Positions 33,416 to 42,425 of a stretch of DNA of 64,000 nt are shown here, in pieces; positions within the stretch are counted from its first letter, which is position 1, and every line of letters starts with the position of its first letter. The notes beneath the pieces were generated by a model. It did not search any database, had not been told where the DNA came from, and worked only from the letters and a program-made list of their open reading frames with translations. Source of the stretch: Actinoplanes sichuanensis (lineage in GTDB: Bacteria > Actinomycetota > Actinomycetes > Mycobacteriales > Micromonosporaceae). The position numbers and the translations under genes were made by a program. The DNA lies in NCBI RefSeq assembly GCF_033097365.1, contig NZ_AP028461.1, forward strand, positions 9,637,501 through 9,701,500. Reading direction: 5' to 3'.

Positions 33416-34360
33416 TCAGTCAGAGGAGGACGCGCGCCGGCCGCGTGCCTGCAACTGGGTCAGCCAGTGATCAGCGGGCTGCGGTCGGGTGCCGTAGTCA
33501 GCTGAACGTAACGCCTGAGCCCGCGCAGAGTCGGATAGCTCGGGACGGGGAAGCCGACAACTTTTGTGCAGCACGGCTGTCATGGTTGGGGTCGGTTCGA
33601 TGTCGAAATGGTTGAGCGAGACGGGCCAGCCTTCGTCGGTCACCTGAGGATTCCAAGTTCGGCACACGACTTGGCCGAAGGCGTGGAACTCGAACCATCC
33701 GATCAGCGTTGCCGGCTTGTTGCATTCGCCGTCCAGCCAGAGGAGGCGTTGTCCAGGGCTCAGCCGTTCTTTACCGATGAGCCACCCATTGACCGCGTCC
33801 TCCTCACGGTTCAGATAGGGCACTGGGTCTTCGTCGCCGTAGTGGTCCATGACAGAGAAGCCTGATACCGAGCGTGGATCGTCCTCAGCCATCAACTCCA
33901 GTACATCCCCGTCATGGTGCGCTTGCCACAGGTCCAGCGGTGGTTGTATCTCGCTGGTCGCGCGGTAGGGCAGCACAGCGAACATCTGACCTTTGCGCAG
34001 GCTGAGTGCGATCCGATCGCCGTGGCTGAGTCGTACCGGCTCGCTAGTCTGCCAACTTTCGATACCATCCTGCTCGGCGGCAGCCTGCCGAACGGCATCC
34101 ACCGCAACCGACACCTCGGTGGCGAAAAATTCTCGCTGTTCGCTGACCCGGACGCCCTTCAAGATCCGGTGAGCAGCGCGCTCCACCGCTTGGGGATGCG
34201 ATGTCAGCATCCGATGTTCAACGACGAAGTGCACAGGTACACCGGTGGAGCGCAGCTTGCGGGCGCGATCCTCGGGCAACAGATCGGTGTAACCGACCTT
34301 CACCAACCCGGGCATTACTGGGTTCGACAGGATGTAGACGAATCCCACACGATAGGCCAC
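33416..34360 (-). CDS. GIY-YIG / T5orf172-domain protein
   Basis: This 314-residue protein starts at GTG 34360. The first 90 residues match the GIY-YIG-related T5orf172 domain: VGFVYILSNPVMPGLVKVGY with paired tyrosines, then PVHFVVEHRMLTSHPQAVER and AHRILKGVRVSEQREFF. The remaining 220 residues are unassigned. Such proteins are common cargo on mobile elements and may be DNA-binding or nuclease proteins of a defence nature. It lies just left of the Dpd locus but is separated from it by 421 bases. Confidence 0.78.
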   Translation of the reverse strand: MAYRVGFVYILSNPVMPGLVKVGYTDLLPEDRARKLRSTGVPVHFVVEHRMLTSHPQAVERAAHRILKGVRVSEQREFFATEVSVAVDAVRQAAAEQDGIESWQTSEPVRLSHGDRIALSLRKGQMFAVLPYRATSEIQPPLDLWQAHHDGDVLELMAEDDPRSVSGFSVMDHYGDEDPVPYLNREEDAVNGWLIGKERLSPGQRLLWLDGECNKPATLIGWFEFHAFGQVVCRTWNPQVTDEGWPVSLNHFDIEPTPTMTAVLHKSCRLPRPELSDSARAQALRSADYGTRPQPADHWLTQLQARGRRASSSD

Positions 34361-34781
34361 GAGTCCAACTTAGTTCGCCGGTCAAAACGTGGCATTCGAG
34401 GGGATGGATCAGCTACCGAGGCAACCTGAAGTCCGCTGGTGGCGGCGGATCACTGGCCGGCAGCGGCCCCGCGTTTCTAGTGGGTGAGGCCAAGGTCGCG
34501 CAATGAGCCGCGATGGTCGGAGGTCCCGGGAACGCGGCGGGGTGGCGAGCCTGGGGTACAGCACACCACCCTGGCCGAACGTGCTGAAGATGCTTGAGGA
34601 TTCGTATGACGAAGTCGGCGGCTGGCCCCTCCGGCTCGGCTTCGCCGATCGTCATCCCAATCGCCGTGGTTCGACGGCTGCCCGGAATGACGCTTATGTT
34701 GTTATAAGGCTTAATTGGTCGTATTGGGAGACTGCCCTAGTACTGCTCAGAGAGCTTCGGAGCCCCTGGGACACGACTCGG
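34361..34781. other. Gap between the Dpd locus and the GIY-YIG gene
   Basis: I find no convincing gene; open frames on both strands lack conserved patterns and ribosome sites. An AT-rich patch (TTGTTATAAGGCTTAATTGG, near 34698) is a possible promoter or terminator zone at the end of the dpd transcript. Confidence 0.45.
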
Positions 34782-36773
34782 CTACTCGGTTCGTCGACGG
34801 GTTATCGCGACGGTTGCGGCTCGGAGCAACGACGCCGAGCCACTGCCGTCGGCCTCTCGGACGATTGTCTCCGGTCGGCAGTTGGCCCGTATGAAACCGG
34901 TTGCCGCGTGGGTGGCACACCGGGTGGCCATGACCACGACGTCGGCGCGCCGGGCCCACTGTTTAAGCTGGCGGCTGCCGACATGGTCGTGACTCATAGT
35001 GACCGTGACCTGTGGAGCTTGTATTGCGAGTTCGGCAACGACCCTATCGAGCACCCTTTCGTCCAGGGAGTACAGCAGCAACTCCTGCGCCGGGACATCG
35101 AGTGGTCCGAGGCCTGCTGCAGTCTCGTGAGTATCCGGCGGCCAGGGCAGCGTCACTTCGAGTTCGGCGCCGAGCCGGGCGGCGAAGGCTAGCTGGTCGG
35201 TGTCGAGTCGGGTGGGGTGGTCCGCGAGGGGTCGAAGGAGAAGGAAAGCGAGACGCAGCCGGGCTTCGCCATCAGGGCATGGAGTCCTGGCGATGAGGTC
35301 CGCTAGGTCGAGCACGGTGGTGGCACGGTCTGGACCTGCCCACCGGCTGACTTCGGACCCAAGATCATCAAGAAGTTGTCTATAGGTGGACGCATCGGGG
35401 CTTGCGCGCAGGATTATTTCGGTCAGGGCGACGATGCCGGCGAGGTCACCTGGACTGAAGTGGTCGTGTGTCAACGCGTTGGTGAGGAACTCGCGAGCGG
35501 TGCGCGCTGCAGGATGCAGATATCGGTCGGACTCCACGAACGCTCCGAGGAAGGCCCACGCACGGTTGACCATGTCGTCGTCGAGGTGTGCAAGGGCTGC
35601 CGCGATCTCTCCGTCGGCCTCGGCGGCAGGGGCCCAGGCACGCCATGCTTCCTCTTCGAGCACGGTTCGTACGTCCTGCTCGGCGGCTATTGCCGCGATC
35701 AACTGTAACCACGAGCCTGGGATTGGTGGGGATGGCGGCAGGTCGGTGGCGGGTGACGGATCTGCGACCAGGCCCGCTCGGGGCGAGGTGCGATATTCGG
35801 CGGCCAGGTCGGGGGCCAGGTCTTCGACCGCTGCCAGGAACCGTGGATCTCGGCGCAGAAGTTCGGTGAGCGGGGCGGTGTCGGCGACCCACGCCGCCAG
35901 GGCGAGTGCCGTGAGAGCCTGCGGGCTGAGGTCAGCCAGTGGTCCGTCGATCAGCGCGGGGACCAAGGCGCCGACCTCAATGAGGCGGGCGCGGGCCAAC
36001 TGGAGGTCTCCTGCGGCGAGCGGATCTGCCAACGCCATCGTAAAAACGGCAGAAAGGATGGCGTCGCGGACGGGCGTCGGCGGATGAGTGAGGGCGACGT
36101 CGGCAAGGTCAGGCAACCGCAGCAGTTCACCGGTGCGGCCGAGGCGGGCAAGTCTTTTAATGCGCAGGTGGCATAGATTGGAAGCGTTGATTCCGCCGCT
36201 GGCCGCTAATTGCTCAAGGATGGCCGCAGAGGTGGCGTTGGCGCCTGCGGCGAGAGCCACGTCAAACTGGGCCAACAGGCGCCCGATGGGGACGGGCGCG
36301 TGCCAGGACCTGCGCGGCCGAGCTGTGACAGCCTGCTGCATGAGACGCAGTGCGTCCCACATTCGTCGCTCTGTCACCCGCGGACTCGCCACGACGAAGA
36401 TGAGCGAGTGGCCGGCGAAATCGAGGACGGCTTTCTCGATTGGATCATCGGCGGACAGTGCCGCTGGCAAGCCGTTGAACCGCGCGTGGCTTGGCCCTAC
36501 GAACGCTTGAATTAGATCTGAGACGGCGGCGGCATGCCGTTGGTCCCGAGGGACAACGTACGCCACCCACTGCCGAGTCTGCGGGTTCTGCCGTGGCAGA
36601 ACGATCGGCACCTCGTTGCCTTCGCGCAATACCTGTAGATATGGCGTGAGCCGTCGCCCTCTCTCTGAATTCGGGTCGCGATCCCGCCATACCGGATTCC
36701 CGGCTCCGAAGAACTCATCAATGAGCAGCTCAACTTTGGACCTGTAGTCGTCAGTGGTGGGACCCGCGTTCAC
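34782..36773 (-). CDS. dpdD: DpdD, Dpd restriction-arm protein
   Basis: This 663-residue mostly helical protein starts with GTG 36773, overlapping the dpdK stop by 4 bases. It has no obvious catalytic motif: an N-terminal alpha/beta part (IVLPRQNPQTRQWVAYVVPR), a long leucine/alanine helical middle, and a C-terminal domain with TVTMSHDHVGSRQLKQWARR and VVMATRCATHAATGFIR. That last segment resembles a small Rossmann-like module in proteins at the end of Dpd operons. Naming rests mainly on its place as last gene next to dpdK and on size. The Dpd literature assigns DpdD to restriction, not modification. Confidence 0.72.
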   Translation of the reverse strand: MNAGPTTDDYRSKVELLIDEFFGAGNPVWRDRDPNSERGRRLTPYLQVLREGNEVPIVLPRQNPQTRQWVAYVVPRDQRHAAAVSDLIQAFVGPSHARFNGLPAALSADDPIEKAVLDFAGHSLIFVVASPRVTERRMWDALRLMQQAVTARPRRSWHAPVPIGRLLAQFDVALAAGANATSAAILEQLAASGGINASNLCHLRIKRLARLGRTGELLRLPDLADVALTHPPTPVRDAILSAVFTMALADPLAAGDLQLARARLIEVGALVPALIDGPLADLSPQALTALALAAWVADTAPLTELLRRDPRFLAAVEDLAPDLAAEYRTSPRAGLVADPSPATDLPPSPPIPGSWLQLIAAIAAEQDVRTVLEEEAWRAWAPAAEADGEIAAALAHLDDDMVNRAWAFLGAFVESDRYLHPAARTAREFLTNALTHDHFSPGDLAGIVALTEIILRASPDASTYRQLLDDLGSEVSRWAGPDRATTVLDLADLIARTPCPDGEARLRLAFLLLRPLADHPTRLDTDQLAFAARLGAELEVTLPWPPDTHETAAGLGPLDVPAQELLLYSLDERVLDRVVAELAIQAPQVTVTMSHDHVGSRQLKQWARRADVVVMATRCATHAATGFIRANCRPETIVREADGSGSASLLRAATVAITRRRTE

Positions 36774-37288
36774 GCGTGACCTCCGAAACGGCGGCGCAAA
36801 TCAAGTCGCGCCTGCGCGGCGGCTTGGGCACTGTTCTTATAGGTCACGGCTTCGTCGTTGACTTGCATGCCACGCACGGTCAAGTTCATCGAACCGGTGA
36901 GGAGCCAGAGTTCACCGCAGAATGTCTTCTCGTGCACGTCCTCGTCTTGAACGGTGAGAAGCTGTCCACTCTGAACTTGGCGGTTTAGCCGATCCAGGAA
37001 GCTCCTATTGTGCGGATCGGGTCGAGTAACGACAGTTAGCCTAGCTTCACTGTATGTGAGCATTGCCAGTACCTCCGAAAGGGGGTACATCTTGTTGGCA
37101 GGCTCGGCGAAGACGCTGTCATAGCTGCCACTCGTATTGTCGATGACATTGACATCGCTGATCCATGGCGAAACGAGCCACAGTTCCCGACTCGGTGTTA
37201 TGAGTTCACCGAGGAGGGCTGCCGCAAGTACCGTGTCGATGCGGAGTCCGGTCGTGCGGCCGGTGCGCACGACTCGTTCGAGGATCAT
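36770..37288 (-). CDS. dpdK: DpdK, phospholipase D-like nuclease subunit
   Basis: The 172-residue protein carries one PLD-type active site: VHEKTFCGELWLLTGSMN (HxK, then GSMN) near residues 122-140. One copy of the motif implies that two monomers form the catalytic centre. The N-terminal half (RELWLVSPWISDVNVIDN) is the beta-strand core of the same fold. It is a strong candidate for the DNA-cutting subunit of the Dpd restriction arm. Start ATG 37288 overlaps the dpdJ stop (ATGA). Confidence 0.85.
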   Translation of the reverse strand: MILERVVRTGRTTGLRIDTVLAAALLGELITPSRELWLVSPWISDVNVIDNTSGSYDSVFAEPANKMYPLSEVLAMLTYSEARLTVVTRPDPHNRSFLDRLNRQVQSGQLLTVQDEDVHEKTFCGELWLLTGSMNLTVRGMQVNDEAVTYKNSAQAAAQARLDLRRRFGGHA

Positions 37289-40200
37289 TGGGCCGCCTCA
37301 CGAATCTCAATCATCGCCCGCAGGGAACCGTCCTGTCGCACCACCGTGGCCACCTCGCCGTAGACGCGTAGGACGTCGCGGTCTATCGCAACGGCTGGGA
37401 TCATTTGCAGTGCCCTGCCGAATTCTCGGGCGGAAGCCACTGGCGCGACAAGAACGACCGTGCCGCGCATGCGCATCTCGGCGGTGTATCGGTCGAGCCA
37501 GGTCGGGTCGGTGACGTCGATGGCGAGTAGGCGCTCGTCATGCGCTGCCTGGACCAGCAGTCGATCAAGCAGCGGAGGTCCCGCGTAGGGCTGATAGTGC
37601 TGTAGGTGTTGCACTCTGGCTCGACTTCCGCGCGGCCACAACAGGCTAAATACCTGGTCGGCGCTCAGGGGTGTTCCATCGGTCCCTGGTACGGCAAGCC
37701 GACCGATTCCGACGAGATATGCCAGCGTCGTCGCGTCGACTTCGATTCCGAGCCGCTGCTGTAGGTCATCCCAGACTCTGACCAGTCCTAGTGCGGTGGC
37801 GTCGGTATTGCTCGTGCTCCCGGGGCGCAGGAGGCGAACAGACAGGGCTGCTATGGCTGGGTGCCGCGGGTATCCGTCGAGCGTCGTCCATGCCGACCGC
37901 AACTGTTGCAGGGCCTGGTCGGCGTCATGTGCGGAACGGGCTTGCCGGAGGGCTTGTATTGCTACGCCCGCCGCGGCGGCGGGATCCGAGACGACGTGGT
38001 CGAGTAGCCGCACGAGCGAGTCGTGGACGTATTCGTGGTCGCTCGGCCCGAGTGCGCTGTCAACGAGTCCCCAGAATCGGCGAGGATCGCGAGCGTAGTA
38101 GCTCACGAGTTGTTCAATGATGCCGAGCCCGCCCAGTGCGGTTTCGCTGAGCCAGATGTCTGCCGGCCCGTTGGCGTCGCTTGGTTCTTGCGCGTCGACG
38201 ATGAGGTCACGGTCTTGCGCGTCTGGACACGCACGTTGGGCGGCGGCGAGAATGGCCGCCGCCACGGTTTCCCGGTAGACCTTCTGCGCCAGTTGGCCTG
38301 TGTTGGTGACTACGTCCTCGGACCACAGCAGTCGGCCATGCCGGTCGAGGCAGGCGATGACGCTGGCGTCGTTACTCAGCCCCGTGAGGGTGGTGACGAG
38401 GCGTTCCGGTGCGGGCGCTCCCGCCGGCGTTGCATCTCGATAGAGGATGCGCAGGACTTCCTCGATGTCGTCCCGCCAGGCACCACCGCGGAGAGCGGAG
38501 TACAAGGTCTCGCTGTTCGAAGCCGAGTTGCCTGGCTCCGTGGCGGCCAGAGCATGTGCGGCGGTGTAGACCAACGTGAGCCACCCGCGCTGGAAAGTGT
38601 TGGCCACGCCGTCGAGCGCTGGGTCCTGGGCGACGGCGGCCGTGAACGCGAGGAGCCGCCATTGAGGTGACCGCAGGTAGGTAGTCACGGCTTCGCGGGT
38701 CAGGTCCAGGGGCAGGATGCGGAAGCGGGCCGCGTCGGCGGTCAGGCGGAATCCCAACGCTGCGGGTTGCCCGTCAAAGGTGTAGCGCACGGTGCTGGCG
38801 ATGGTTCGCGTCGGGCGGGTGTACACCGTTTCGCAGTCGGCGCCGAGCGTCATTCGCCGGATCTCGGCGGGATTGCCGGCGGCGCTGGTGGCGAACCCGA
38901 CTGCAGTGACTCGGTCACCCCAGGTGGAGGGTTTCGGCACGTTAGCCTCGTAAAGCCCGCTCGCAGGCGCGACGACTTGAGATGCCCAGAGCGGGATTCC
39001 CTGGGACCGATCATCAACAGTGGCGTCAGGCCTTTGGAGTTTGATGACGTGGGGCCGCAATACCTGGATGGGCTGCTGACCCGGCGGAGTCCAGATTCCT
39101 TGCGGGGTGTGGGTCTCGACGAAGGTGGTGATGTCGAGCATCCCCTGCGCGTTGGCTTGGGGCAGATCTATCCAGGTGCGGTCATCGCTGCGGCGATGTC
39201 CGTATCTGCGGCTGACTCGTCCTGGGACAGCTTCACGTAGCGCTCGTTCGATTGGCAGGGATTCGGGGTCGCTCGCGAACGGCAACTCGAAGGTGACCTC
39301 AGGAACGTTGAGGGGTTCGTACAGCGTTCGGGTGAGGAAGTCGGGCAGCATGCTTCTCGGGTGGGCGCCGGGATCGGTGTCGACTGGTTGCCAGGAGCAT
39401 CTCAGCCGGCGCAGTGCTGTTGGCGCGACGCTGAGCAGCAAGGAACGCGGTTGTTCCCAGAGCAGTGCCTGTGCTTCGTCGGTGGTGATGTCCAGTGCCC
39501 GACGGAGGTGGTTGATGAGGTCATCCTGCAGCGCTGCATCGACGATGACCTTCTCAAGCAGTTCGGTGAGGGCATCGACGTATTGCGCCGGAATCGGCTG
39601 CGCCGCTGGGGTCGGGGCGGTGAGCAGGCGCCGTGGGTCGATGCGCATGGCGCGCAGCATGCCGGCGAGCCAATCGAGCATCGCTTGCGTACCGTGGATC
39701 TTCAGGACGAAGCGGTTGCCGATGGGCAGCCGGGTGGCGGCCAGCTCCGGGGAGAAGAGGGAGTCGTAGGCCTGGTAGGCGAGTCGATCGCGGCCGTAGT
39801 CCGACAGGGTGACGACGGTCCACGGTCGGGTGCCGCGGCGACGGCCGGCGCGTCCGCGGCGTTGGAGGAAAGCGGCCGCGTCGTGTGGCGCTTTGTGCTG
39901 CAGCACGAGGCCAACGCGTTCGTCGTCGTAGCCGACCTCAAGGGACGCGGTGGCGACGACGAGGTCCGCGTCCTTGTCCACGCCGACGTCCTGGGACGAG
40001 GTCCGGCCGATGCGTAGCTCGCCGACGTTGGCCATGGGGTCGAGGTCATGGCCGATCTGTTGCACGAGGTCCCAGGACTGCCCGTCGATATATCGCTCGC
40101 TTCGGAAGGGCCCGTCGGGTGACCGCAGGCCGGCCAGCACCCGGCCGGGCATCCGGTTACCTCGCCGGTCTTGGCTCCCTTCGGCATCGCGCAGATCGTC

Positions 40201-41754
40201 GTAGAACCGGTTGGTGACATCGAGGTCATCGGTGAACAAGAAGCCGCGGGAGCCGTATAGAAACTCCCGGTTGAGCGGGTCCAGCACCCGGCCGAAGAGC
40301 ATCGCCGCCTGAATGGAGGTCGACAGTTGGCTAACGCCGGAGACGGGGTCGGATCGCAGCGCGATGGCGTACTCGCGGCCTTCCTCCTCCAGTTCTTCGT
40401 CGCGCGGTGTGACGTAGTCCACCGCGGCGTCCGGCAAACCGGTCAGTTGACCGAAGAACGCGGCCGCGTCGCGCAGGGTCGCGCTGAGGCCGACGAAGGT
40501 TACCGGTCGGCGAAGGGCGTTGCGCCATCGACGCAGGAGCAGGGCGACTTGAGCGCCGTGCATTCCGCTGTAGGTGTGGGCTTCATCGAGCAGCACAAGG
40601 CTGGGCCGGTTGGTGCCGAGCCAGCCCAGCAGCGGGCCGAGTGTTGCGTGGGTGGAGTTGCGGTTGAGCATCTCCGTGGTGGTGAACAGCAGGTCGGGCG
40701 GTGAGGCGTGGAGCGATTCACGGGTGAGCGCCAGGTCTGTGATCACCATGTCGCATGATCGCTGGACACACCGAAGCCGCTCCCGTGATTCTCCGCTGCG
40801 ATCTTGCGCCGGCCATACCAACTCTGCTCCGCAGGCAGGACAGGTAAGGTATGGGCAGACCAGCCCTTCGTCTCGCTCCGGCCAGGCACGGACGAGGTGC
40901 GGCGCTTTGCCGGAGTTCAGCTGATCGACGCTCTGGGGCGTGTCACCGTAGAGAACGCCGAGGCGCAGTCGGCGGGCCTGGGCTTGCTCCTGTGCGGTGT
41001 TGACACGCATGGTGGTACTGATCGCCCCGCGCAGTTGGTCGCGGAGCAGTTCGATGCGTGGGTAGAGCGCGACGCTGTGAACGCCACCGCCTCCCTGCCG
41101 GGCACGGGTGGCCATCGCGCACAAAGCCGGCAGATAGAAGCCGAGGGTCTTGCCGCTGCCGGTCCCGGCTCCGATGATCACGCCGGCGCTACGGCCGGTT
41201 CGTGTCGCATTCAGGATCGTCCTGGTGGCATCGACCTGGAACTGCGCGAGCGTCGGGTGGCTCAGTTGCGCACGAGCGACGACGCTGTCATGCGAGGTCC
41301 ACAGCGGCTCCTGGGCCAGCGCGGCCAGCGCGGCGTCGATGGTGACGTCGCGCTTGGGGTATCGCCGCCGGGCGGTGTGGAGCCGGTAGTCCGCGACCAA
41401 GGTGCGGCCGCGTTCCCACCAACGCGATGGCGGCGATGCGGGCTGGCGCAGTGCAAACAGTTGGCGTAGGCGGGCGGTGAGCCGGACGGTCTCGCCCATG
41501 CGGGTGCGATAGCGCACTGGCGTCGTATTAGGAACTTGGAAGAGTAGGGCGGCGTCGAGCAAGGCGTCGTGGACCTCGTCGGCCGTCGTGTCGGCGGGCG
41601 CCGTGGCGGTGGCGAGGTGGTCTCTGATCGTGGACATGACCTCGTCGACCGAAAGGCTGCCGGTGGTCACGCCCCAGGCCAGGAGCGGTAGTTCGAGGCC
41701 TTCTAGGTCGTCGAGGATCTCGGACAGGAAGCGACCACCAAGCCGCTGAGTCAC
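37285..41754 (-). CDS. dpdJ: DpdJ, DEAD/DEAH-box helicase
   Basis: This 1489-residue superfamily 2 helicase has motif I GAGTGSGKTLGFYLPAL near residue 197, motif II LVLLDEAHTYSG near residue 390 and motif VI QRRGRAGRRRG near residue 640. A cysteine cluster (CPYLTCPACGAEL ... RCVQRSCD) between motifs I and II may bind zinc. The C-terminal 500 residues have no motif I can name. It would move on or open unmodified DNA for the nuclease. GTG 41754 overlaps the dpdI stop. Confidence 0.87.
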   Translation of the reverse strand: MTQRLGGRFLSEILDDLEGLELPLLAWGVTTGSLSVDEVMSTIRDHLATATAPADTTADEVHDALLDAALLFQVPNTTPVRYRTRMGETVRLTARLRQLFALRQPASPPSRWWERGRTLVADYRLHTARRRYPKRDVTIDAALAALAQEPLWTSHDSVVARAQLSHPTLAQFQVDATRTILNATRTGRSAGVIIGAGTGSGKTLGFYLPALCAMATRARQGGGGVHSVALYPRIELLRDQLRGAISTTMRVNTAQEQAQARRLRLGVLYGDTPQSVDQLNSGKAPHLVRAWPERDEGLVCPYLTCPACGAELVWPAQDRSGESRERLRCVQRSCDMVITDLALTRESLHASPPDLLFTTTEMLNRNSTHATLGPLLGWLGTNRPSLVLLDEAHTYSGMHGAQVALLLRRWRNALRRPVTFVGLSATLRDAAAFFGQLTGLPDAAVDYVTPRDEELEEEGREYAIALRSDPVSGVSQLSTSIQAAMLFGRVLDPLNREFLYGSRGFLFTDDLDVTNRFYDDLRDAEGSQDRRGNRMPGRVLAGLRSPDGPFRSERYIDGQSWDLVQQIGHDLDPMANVGELRIGRTSSQDVGVDKDADLVVATASLEVGYDDERVGLVLQHKAPHDAAAFLQRRGRAGRRRGTRPWTVVTLSDYGRDRLAYQAYDSLFSPELAATRLPIGNRFVLKIHGTQAMLDWLAGMLRAMRIDPRRLLTAPTPAAQPIPAQYVDALTELLEKVIVDAALQDDLINHLRRALDITTDEAQALLWEQPRSLLLSVAPTALRRLRCSWQPVDTDPGAHPRSMLPDFLTRTLYEPLNVPEVTFELPFASDPESLPIERALREAVPGRVSRRYGHRRSDDRTWIDLPQANAQGMLDITTFVETHTPQGIWTPPGQQPIQVLRPHVIKLQRPDATVDDRSQGIPLWASQVVAPASGLYEANVPKPSTWGDRVTAVGFATSAAGNPAEIRRMTLGADCETVYTRPTRTIASTVRYTFDGQPAALGFRLTADAARFRILPLDLTREAVTTYLRSPQWRLLAFTAAVAQDPALDGVANTFQRGWLTLVYTAAHALAATEPGNSASNSETLYSALRGGAWRDDIEEVLRILYRDATPAGAPAPERLVTTLTGLSNDASVIACLDRHGRLLWSEDVVTNTGQLAQKVYRETVAAAILAAAQRACPDAQDRDLIVDAQEPSDANGPADIWLSETALGGLGIIEQLVSYYARDPRRFWGLVDSALGPSDHEYVHDSLVRLLDHVVSDPAAAAGVAIQALRQARSAHDADQALQQLRSAWTTLDGYPRHPAIAALSVRLLRPGSTSNTDATALGLVRVWDDLQQRLGIEVDATTLAYLVGIGRLAVPGTDGTPLSADQVFSLLWPRGSRARVQHLQHYQPYAGPPLLDRLLVQAAHDERLLAIDVTDPTWLDRYTAEMRMRGTVVLVAPVASAREFGRALQMIPAVAIDRDVLRVYGEVATVVRQDGSLRAMIEIREAAQ

Positions 41755-42425
41755 ACGGCCCTCCTCTGTACCTCGATTTGGTCTGCCACGTCGTGCTGCC
41801 GAAGGAGCGCGACGTCAGCGTCGGACAACCGGTCCAGCGTGGTGCGCTCCGCGAGCCGCTTCAGCAACGCCTGCAACTCAGGTAGCGGCTCAGGCAGAGC
41901 ATCGAGTGTCTCCTTCAGGCTGGCGTATACGACCGCGAATTCCAGGACGTTACCCGCCGAGGGGATATCGACCTTGCCCAGTTTGGACAGTGTATTCAGC
42001 GAGCTTTGGTTGCTTCGTCGATCGCTAGGCGGAAGCATGACCAGCCGCTGCACCTGCAGGTCGGCCGCCAGCCGCGCGGTCCACGCCGCCCAGGCCTGTT
42101 TCAGGTTGGACTCGATCTGTTGCCAGGTGCCCTCGATCTTGGTCTTGGCCGTCGCGAAGGCCCGTTGCGGGGGCAGGCCGGTCCCGACGAGTTGCCCGAA
42201 GGCTTCTCGGCCCCCGTCGAGCGGCGGAAGGGCCACCTCGGCGCCCCGCTCGCGAAGTTTTTGGACGGCGTCGAGAGCCCTCTGCAAGCCGTCGAGGGCC
42301 GTGTTGAGCTCGTCGACACGGGTGAGAACCCGTTTGGCGTTGTCCTCTGCCTCGGCGCCTTCGCGGAGTTTGTTTGCTTCGGCATTGAGGGCTCTGGCCT
42401 TGACCAGGACCGACTCGCTTGTCAC
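41751..42425 (-). CDS. dpdI: DpdI, coiled-coil Dpd accessory protein
   Basis: The 224-residue protein is predicted almost wholly helical. Residues 5-60 read as a coiled coil (ARALNAEANKLREGAEAEDN and onward), and the C-terminal third has more heptad-like leucines (LPELQALLKRLAERTTLDRL). There is no catalytic motif. Placement between dpdH and dpdJ with 4-base overlaps on both sides identifies it. It probably bridges the ATPase DpdH and the helicase DpdJ (inference). Confidence 0.7.
   Translation of the reverse strand: MTSESVLVKARALNAEANKLREGAEAEDNAKRVLTRVDELNTALDGLQRALDAVQKLRERGAEVALPPLDGGREAFGQLVGTGLPPQRAFATAKTKIEGTWQQIESNLKQAWAAWTARLAADLQVQRLVMLPPSDRRSNQSSLNTLSKLGKVDIPSAGNVLEFAVVYASLKETLDALPEPLPELQALLKRLAERTTLDRLSDADVALLRQHDVADQIEVQRRAV

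Noticed and set aside
34503..35192. Plus-strand frame at the end of dpdD
   Set aside because: Most of it is the complement of dpdD. The free part (34503-34781) has no ribosome site or recognisable motif.
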